From Doryteuthis pealeii (Eukaryota > Mollusca > Cephalopoda > Myopsida > Loliginidae), in NCBI GenBank assembly GCA_023376005.1, contig CM042145.1, forward strand, positions 15,858,066 through 15,922,065: a DNA stretch of 64,000 bases. The letters are read 5' to 3'. Below the pieces are notes generated by a model. The model was not told the DNA's origin, did no database searches, and saw only the letters and a program-made list of their open reading frames with translations. The position numbers and the translations under genes are program-made. Shown one piece after another: positions 53,401-61,100 of the stretch. How positions within the stretch are numbered: the first letter of the stretch is position 1; each line of letters opens with the position of its first letter.

Positions 53401-55140
53401 CACACACCTTATACCCCAAAAAGTCAACACTTAGTAGTAGGGCAGACTGGGTTCTCTAGCCTTGGTAGGGTAACTGGTCTAGGAGAAAGACTTTGAATTC
53501 AAATCAGGAGGTGGTGTCTTCAGCCTCATTCTGGAAATTCCATCAGAGACACTTATACCAAATTGTATAGCATATATTCTACCTTCACAATTCTGTGAAG
53601 GAATCGGGCAGTAGCTTAAGGAAACGGTGACAAAAGAACATAAAACAATGGGTAATAAAGGACTATTTGCTTGTAAATTCCTAACATAAAATTAACTGAA
53701 CCCCCATTTTATGTCCGTGTTTTTGCAATAAATGTTTTATTTTTCTTGCACCCGTTATGTTACAATACTAAATATATTTTATTTATTTATTTTAATATTC
53801 ACTTCAATGTGTATATTCTAAAAGCTTTTATTTTTTTGATTTTAAAACTAACCATTCTCACAAAATAAAAACTTTTAGAATATGCACATTGAAATGAATA
53901 TTAAAATAAATAAATAAAATATATTTAGTATTGTAACATAACGGGTGCAAGAAAAATAAAACATTTATTGCAAAAATATGGATATAAAATGGGGGTTCAA
54001 TTTATTTTATGGTAGGAATTAATGAGCAAATAGTCCTTTATTACCAAACAATGATATAGAAATAATGTGGGAAGTGTGTTGCCTTTGAAGAAATTTGATA
54101 GTCGGGGTAGGTCAATGAATAGTGAAAAACTTTGAATTTACTTCATTGTAATAATTTATTTCAACTGCATTACTGCAGTATCTTCAGGCATGAGAAAAAG
54201 CATGGATATAATTGAAAAAAATCCCAAGAAACAATGGTTTAAATTTTCCAATTTAAAAAAAAAAAATTTTTTTTGGGGGGGGTCTTACTTTAGGAGGGTA
54301 GGAGGGGTGAGCCTAGGAAATTTGAATGAGGCGAGGGGGACTGGGAGAGGGATAGGGTATATGTTAGTTATATATGTGATTAATCGCCTGGAGTTGGCTT
54401 ACAAAACACTCCCTCAAAAAAAAAAAATATATGTATATATATATATACACACACACACACAATTGTCAAAGACTGTTATTTAAAGGTATTGTTAAAGACC
54501 GCAGAATATTTCTTCTTATGATTTTCAGGTGTAGACGTTTAAGTCTTCTAGTTGTTTTTCATGCATTGGGATCTAGATAGTAAAGAAAGTGTAGCATATT
54601 TTTTACCCAAGTGCTTTCAACTATTTCACTGGTCATCCTCAGAGGGATTGTTGGTTGTGGAGTTTGTTTGGTGCGAGTTTTATTCATTTGGAAGTTTTTT
54701 TTTTTTTGTTGTTTTATATATATATATATATAGAGAGAAGAGGGAGATAAAAGGATATGAAAACACACAATATGCTGTTAAAGTGAAAACATTTTGTATC
54801 ATATTCATAGCTAATATTGAACAATATTTTGATTTATAAAAATCATCTTCAGAGCTTGATTTTACTCTGGACTCATCGAGAGAGGAACTAAAAATAATTT
54901 GAATTCAAAACGAACAAAAAGGAATATCAGTGTTTTCGTTTTGAATTCAAATTATTTTTAGCTCCTCTCTCGATGAGTCCAGAGTAAAATCAAGCTCTGA
55001 AGATGATTTTTATAAATCAAAATATTGTTCAATATTATCTATGAATATGATATAAAATGTTTTCACTTTAACAGCATATTGTGTGTTTTCATATCCTTTT
55101 ATCTATACTTATACCGTCGGATTCATTTCCTTTCTCTTAA

Positions 55141-55173
<33 letters not shown>

Positions 55174-58100
55174 AATTTATTTACATAATAATCCAATTTA
55201 TTTCAAACATAAAATATCTGAAAAATCAATACATCGCTAATACAAGGTGCTACTCAAATGTTCAATGAATTTGAATAGATTGTTCAATCTATTTACTAAG
55301 TTTTTTTTTTCCCATGTCTCACCTGACATTTAACACATCTCTCAAAATCACTCTACCAGGAAATAAAGGACATGATTTTCTATCAATTTATTTTCTTTCT
55401 TTCAGGAAGTCATTTCAAATATTAGATTCCCTGAACTTTTGAGTTGCACCTCATATAGAGAAGGCGGGCAAAAGGCATTGATACACACAGAAAATAAAAA
55501 TAAATTTGTTTTTTTGGGTTTTTTTTTTTTTTTTTTTCAGAGATAATTTTGTTTATTTATTGTATGTATGTATATATGATATATATTTATGAATCCATAC
55601 CAGGTGTTGTGTTTGCTCAAACTGATGGTAATAGACAACAGCCAAGTATTAAAATCCGGAATCCTTCTGTTGGACCCTTTCCCAGACACAGAAGTGTTGC
55701 GCCCCTTGTGTGAGAAATATAACTCTATCAAATATGAACATGGAGAATTTACTCTGGCTCAGGTAAGTCCATAATTTCTCAAGATGTCCATTAATTTTCA
55801 AAAATTTAGAATATTCTTATTATTTCTTTTTGTTATTATTAACATTATGTGTTTAACAGAGATGCTGATAGGTACGCGTCCTGCATTCCAGACGCACAAA
55901 AATCTAAAAGAACGCAGTAAAATTGTATCCATGAGTCCCAGTGTTTATCTTTTTTATTCCCTCACCATTTCAAGCTAATTGTAAATACATTTCAATAGTT
56001 TCTTAGAAATGAATTACACAAGATAGGTTACAAGGTAGGAGTTAGACAGCTTTAGTTGAGACCCATAAATTTTCCCGGGGAGTCATTCAAAGCAAATATG
56101 TGCATCTCAGGATGCACTAAATCAAAACGCTATCAGTCTCACTATCAAATAAGTTAATGGCAATTATTTTTTATTATTATTTTTGTGTTTCAAGTAATAA
56201 AAATAAAAATAAGTTAATGGCAATTATTTTTTATTATTAAGGTTTTGTGTTCAAGTAATAAAAATAAGTTAATGGCAATTATTTTTTATTATTAAGGTTT
56301 TGTGTTCAAGTAATAAAAATAAGTTAATGGCAATTATTTTTTATTATTAAGGTTTTGTTTTGTGTTCAAGTAATAAAATAAGTTAATGGTAATTATTTTT
56401 TACTAGCAAAAAACACCCTCCGAGCAGTGTAAAAATTTATTTTGAAAGATATTGCGTGAGTCGGGTGGAGTTAAAAATTCAATGTCAGAGTAAGTAAATA
56501 AAAATAAGTAAAATCCTCAAATTTATTGAAGGAGTAAAAAAAAAAAAAAAACAATTTAAAATAAAACTTAGTTCTGTTCCCCTCAATAAAATGTTACGTG
56601 CATCTATTAATTATTAATTAAACAATTATTTTGAATATTTTACACAAAACTTTTACACAAAATTGTAAGTATTTATTTATTTGTAAACTTTTAGTTAACT
56701 TCTTGTTACTGAAAAAAGGGTGAGAGTAAAAATGATTTTTAAAATTGATTACAAATTTTGAAAATCATTTTTTCCATTTAAGTAATACAAATTTTTAATT
56801 AATTTCATAGTTTATATAGTTTATTTATTTAAATAATATATAATTTATTTATTACAATCGAAGGGAATCAAACTTTGAATTATAAGAAACCGCTTTTATT
56901 TATTTTATTAATATTAATTGTTCTTATTCTATGTGTTGATAATTTTGGTAATTGTGACGTTGTTTTGGTTACAGACAAATTGAGACTGAATCTCCATTAT
57001 TAATAGATTTATGATCAAAATCAAAAATAAAATGTTGATTTTTTTTCTTTGGCAGGAAATTGAATCTTTTCTGAAGAATGGACAAGAAACTGTAATGTGT
57101 GGAGATATCCGAAGTGAAGAAGGCTTGAAATTCCTACACACTCAGCTCAGCAGCCGCACAACTGAATTAAAAATCTTATTGGATCAATGTAAAGGTCTGA
57201 TTCTTTCCTCTTCTTTTTATTAATATGAGGGTTAGTCAAATCTTTGACAATGTTTCAACCTATTTCGTATTTCAAATATTTCACTGTCTGTTCACAAAAG
57301 CCAAACTTATAGAGGTGTCAGTTGGTGATGCTTAGTGAAGGCCCAAGTTGTTTTGCCAAAAATATATACACAGACTTATATTTGGCTGTTGTTCTAGCAT
57401 TTCAAGCAAGGTCTCATCTTTCGCAACAAAAGCACTTTCTGACCTTGGTTTGGTGTCACCGTTCTTGAAACATCTGAACCAGTTTTGTGCCATACATTCG
57501 TTAACAGTTCCTGGACCTTCCGCATCACTAATTTCTTTTGTTGCTGCTCTTGCACTGTGTCCTTTTTTTCCACAGGTAGCATAAAATGGCTCTGATTGCA
57601 AATTTTTCCCCACACATCATCAAAGGTGTAAAATAAAGAATTAATGTGAAATAAAGAATAAAGAATTCAGCAACAATTGGACACATAGTTGTATCAAATT
57701 GATGATATAACAAGTTGCCAAAATCTGTAAAAAATCTGGAAAAAAAACTTCCAATTCAACCTGGTAGCTTAAAATATTGCAAAGCTTTTGACTCATCCTA
57801 GTATTTGCACTCCTGAAACATTACCATTCTAATATCTTGATATTTACTAAGCTTAGTACAAGATTATTTGAAGGCAGGAAGATTATGTTACATTAATCTT
57901 CCAACTATGGTGGGTCTGCTAACATAGGAACTACATAACTATTTCAATTACAAGGCTGGCTATAAGTCATACCACTATTCTCATTTTCTAATCGCCCTAT
58001 CAGTCTGGCTTATTGATGCGGACAGTTAAGATCCCCCTCTCCACAAAAAAGGGGTGTCGAGTATGACACTAAACTGCATTTAATGGTGAGGCTCCAGTTC

Positions 58101-61100
58101 TGGAGATCTGCCAACTGGTGTGGAGTACCCCTTCATTGTCATTACTCCCAGGTCCACTATGATCTGGAGTGCTAGTACTTGTTAGAGTCCCATCCATGGT
58201 TCAAAGAGATCTGTTTACAAAAAATTCCTATTCGATAGGACTGTGTGCAAAAAAACTGCAGAAATAACTACATATATAATTCAAATCTGAATAAAATTCA
58301 TACTAGGCATAAAATGACCCTAGACAGGTTGACATGCCATTAAATTCAATCAGTCTATCACCTTTTATTTTTAAGAACAAGAATATGTATACTTAAAAAA
58401 AATGTCAGTTGTATATATGTATGTATTTACCCAACCCCTCCATCTCAGGCAGGATGTGAGACAAGGTCAATTTTTTAAGCAGAGTACAACTGGTTTTCAT
58501 TCTCTGAGACTAGTTGCTGCACCAAGTCTAAAGATCCCATTCTGCCCTACTATTTTCCCATAGATAGAGGAAGAAGAAATAGATTCATGTCTTTACCAAG
58601 GGCATTAGTGCAAAAATGAAATGCAAATAGCCTCATCAGGATTTGAACTCAGATCACTGTGTCCATTAGGCCATGTGCCTCCATCTTTTGTATATATATG
58701 TTTTATATATGGAAGCACGTGGTGAAATGGTTAGAGTTGTAGGAAATGGGCTCGTCGACCAGAGTTCAAATCCTGTATGAAGCTGTTTGCATTTCACATA
58801 GCGCTAATACCTTTGGGAAAGGTATGGATCCAACTACTCTCTCTCCAGCTATGGACAAATAGTAGGGCTCTTTAATCATGGCTAGGTAACCAATCTTGGA
58901 GAATGAAAACTCTGAATTCAAACCTGTTAAACTCTGCTTAAAAAATTGACCTTGTGTCACATCCTGCTCATGCAGAGGGGTTGGTAAATATATATATGTG
59001 CAGTGATGCTGATAGCTTTTTAATTTAGTGCGTCCTGGGACGCATGGATTTGATTTGAATGAGTCTCCAGGAAATTTGATGGGTCCCAACTAAAGTTTCT
59101 TAATGAATTATAGAGTTTTTATTTATGAACAACTAAAGCCATCTAACCCCTACCTTGTACCCCATAGCGTGTAATTCATTCTTTTTTAAATATTGAAATG
59201 TGTTTACAGTTAGCTTGAAATGGTGAGAGAAGAAAAAAGAAAACACTGGGATGCATGGATATGATTTTTATGTGTCTTTTTAGATTTTTATGCATCAGTG
59301 ACACGTACCTATCAGCATCTCTGTATATGTATGTATGATTTTTTTTCTTTTTCTCTTAACAGCTGAACCGAGAGAAAATCTATTCTGCCAGCTTGTGCAG
59401 GAATTGGCACGCCTTGTTCAAAGCCAATCTGGGGCTGTAGCAGAAGCTGCGGCCACTTGCCTTGGGGATATTGGTCCTATTGATTTGTCATCTTGGACAT
59501 CATCATCATCGTCATCATCTCAGCATAGCAGAGGACTAAATCACGACGGCTACCAACTAGAACAATCTCGGATTTACCAGTCCAACCCTTCACAACGGAA
59601 ATACTTTTGGATATTCTATTGGCTTAATCAATATTTAGTAGATTCATGGTTAGTTGTTACCTATTTTGGACCATATGACCTTTGGGCACCCCTTTTGCTT
59701 TGCTGATTCATAAGTACATTTTTTCATTTACACCGTCAACATCCGGTTTGTTTGTGAGATGTTTTTAGATTTTTTTTTTTTTTTTAATTATAAAACTAAC
59801 CCTAACCCCTAACCAACAACTGAACCCTAACTCACCGTCGGATGTTGACTTAAAGGGGCAGGGCTTTTATTGCCCAGCGTCTGTGCCAAAGGGATCGACG
59901 CAATTTCTGTACCTATTATGGAGCAATACAGCAAAAAGGGGCAAAGCAAAAGGGGTGCCTAAAGGTCATATGGTCCCCAGTTTTTATCATTTTTTTAAAT
60001 ATATTTGCTCTTTGAAATGTGGATTTCTTTGGTAATGAATAAATTGTTACGGAATACTATATGGTGTGACTATGATGACATTACATGACAATTTAACTTT
60101 AAAAAAGAATATAGCCGTTAACCTGACCGGGGTAAAAACAAAAGTCGGGCAGACTTGGTTCTTAATTTTTGTAAGGCAACTAGTCTAGGAAAAAGAAAAC
60201 TTTGAATTCAAACCAGCTGTACTTAACTCTTTGCCTACCAAATTTCTCCCAAATATGTACCAAATTTTATTGATATTTTTTTTAATCCTTCTGCTCAATT
60301 ATGATGAACTAAACATCAGTTTTTGTACATTGTTTGGGTGTGATATGCTTAGAACAGTTCTGGTGAGAAAGCCACTGTGAGTGGCTTAAAGTAGGCAAAG
60401 AGTTAAAAATTGACCTTGTGTCACATTGTGATGGAAGAGTTTGGTAAATACATACATTAAAAGAACCACCTGTCACCATCTGAAAAGATATTTATCCTAC
60501 GTGATATCGAGCGTGAAATGTCTGCCAAAGCATTTATCAATGAACCATGACAATAATGAAAAAAAGACTTTTGCTTTTTTCTTAAGCAATCTTTTTACAG
60601 CAGCAATTTAATTGTTTAGCCTTTTCACTAGTAGTGATTGTTGTGTGGGGTTCGGTCCTGAAGAATCTAAGTTTCAACACCCACCTGCTGGCTCAGAGGA
60701 CCATATAGTATCACAATGATAATACCTTTAAGAATTAATTGTTTTGTTATTAAAGTTTGTTTTTTTTAACAGAGGTAACTGAAGGAAACAGCTGTAAGTA
60801 GGTAAAGGAAAGCTAAACTATGAATGTTATAATCTCTCTTCTTTTTGTTGAACTCAGACCCACTTTTGTTTAACATGTTCAATATTTGAATCCTTATATA
60901 AGGGTAGAGTCCCTGTAGCGTAGTGGTTAACATGCTGAACTGTGACATTGTAGTATAAGAATTAAATGTGGGGTTCTTATAATACATTAGAAGGCACAGA
61001 GTAACCTTCCAACGTAAGTGAATATATACATAAATAATCCGAACAAAGAAGTACAATATAACAACAATACAGACTTTATTGTCTGAGAACGTGGAACATG

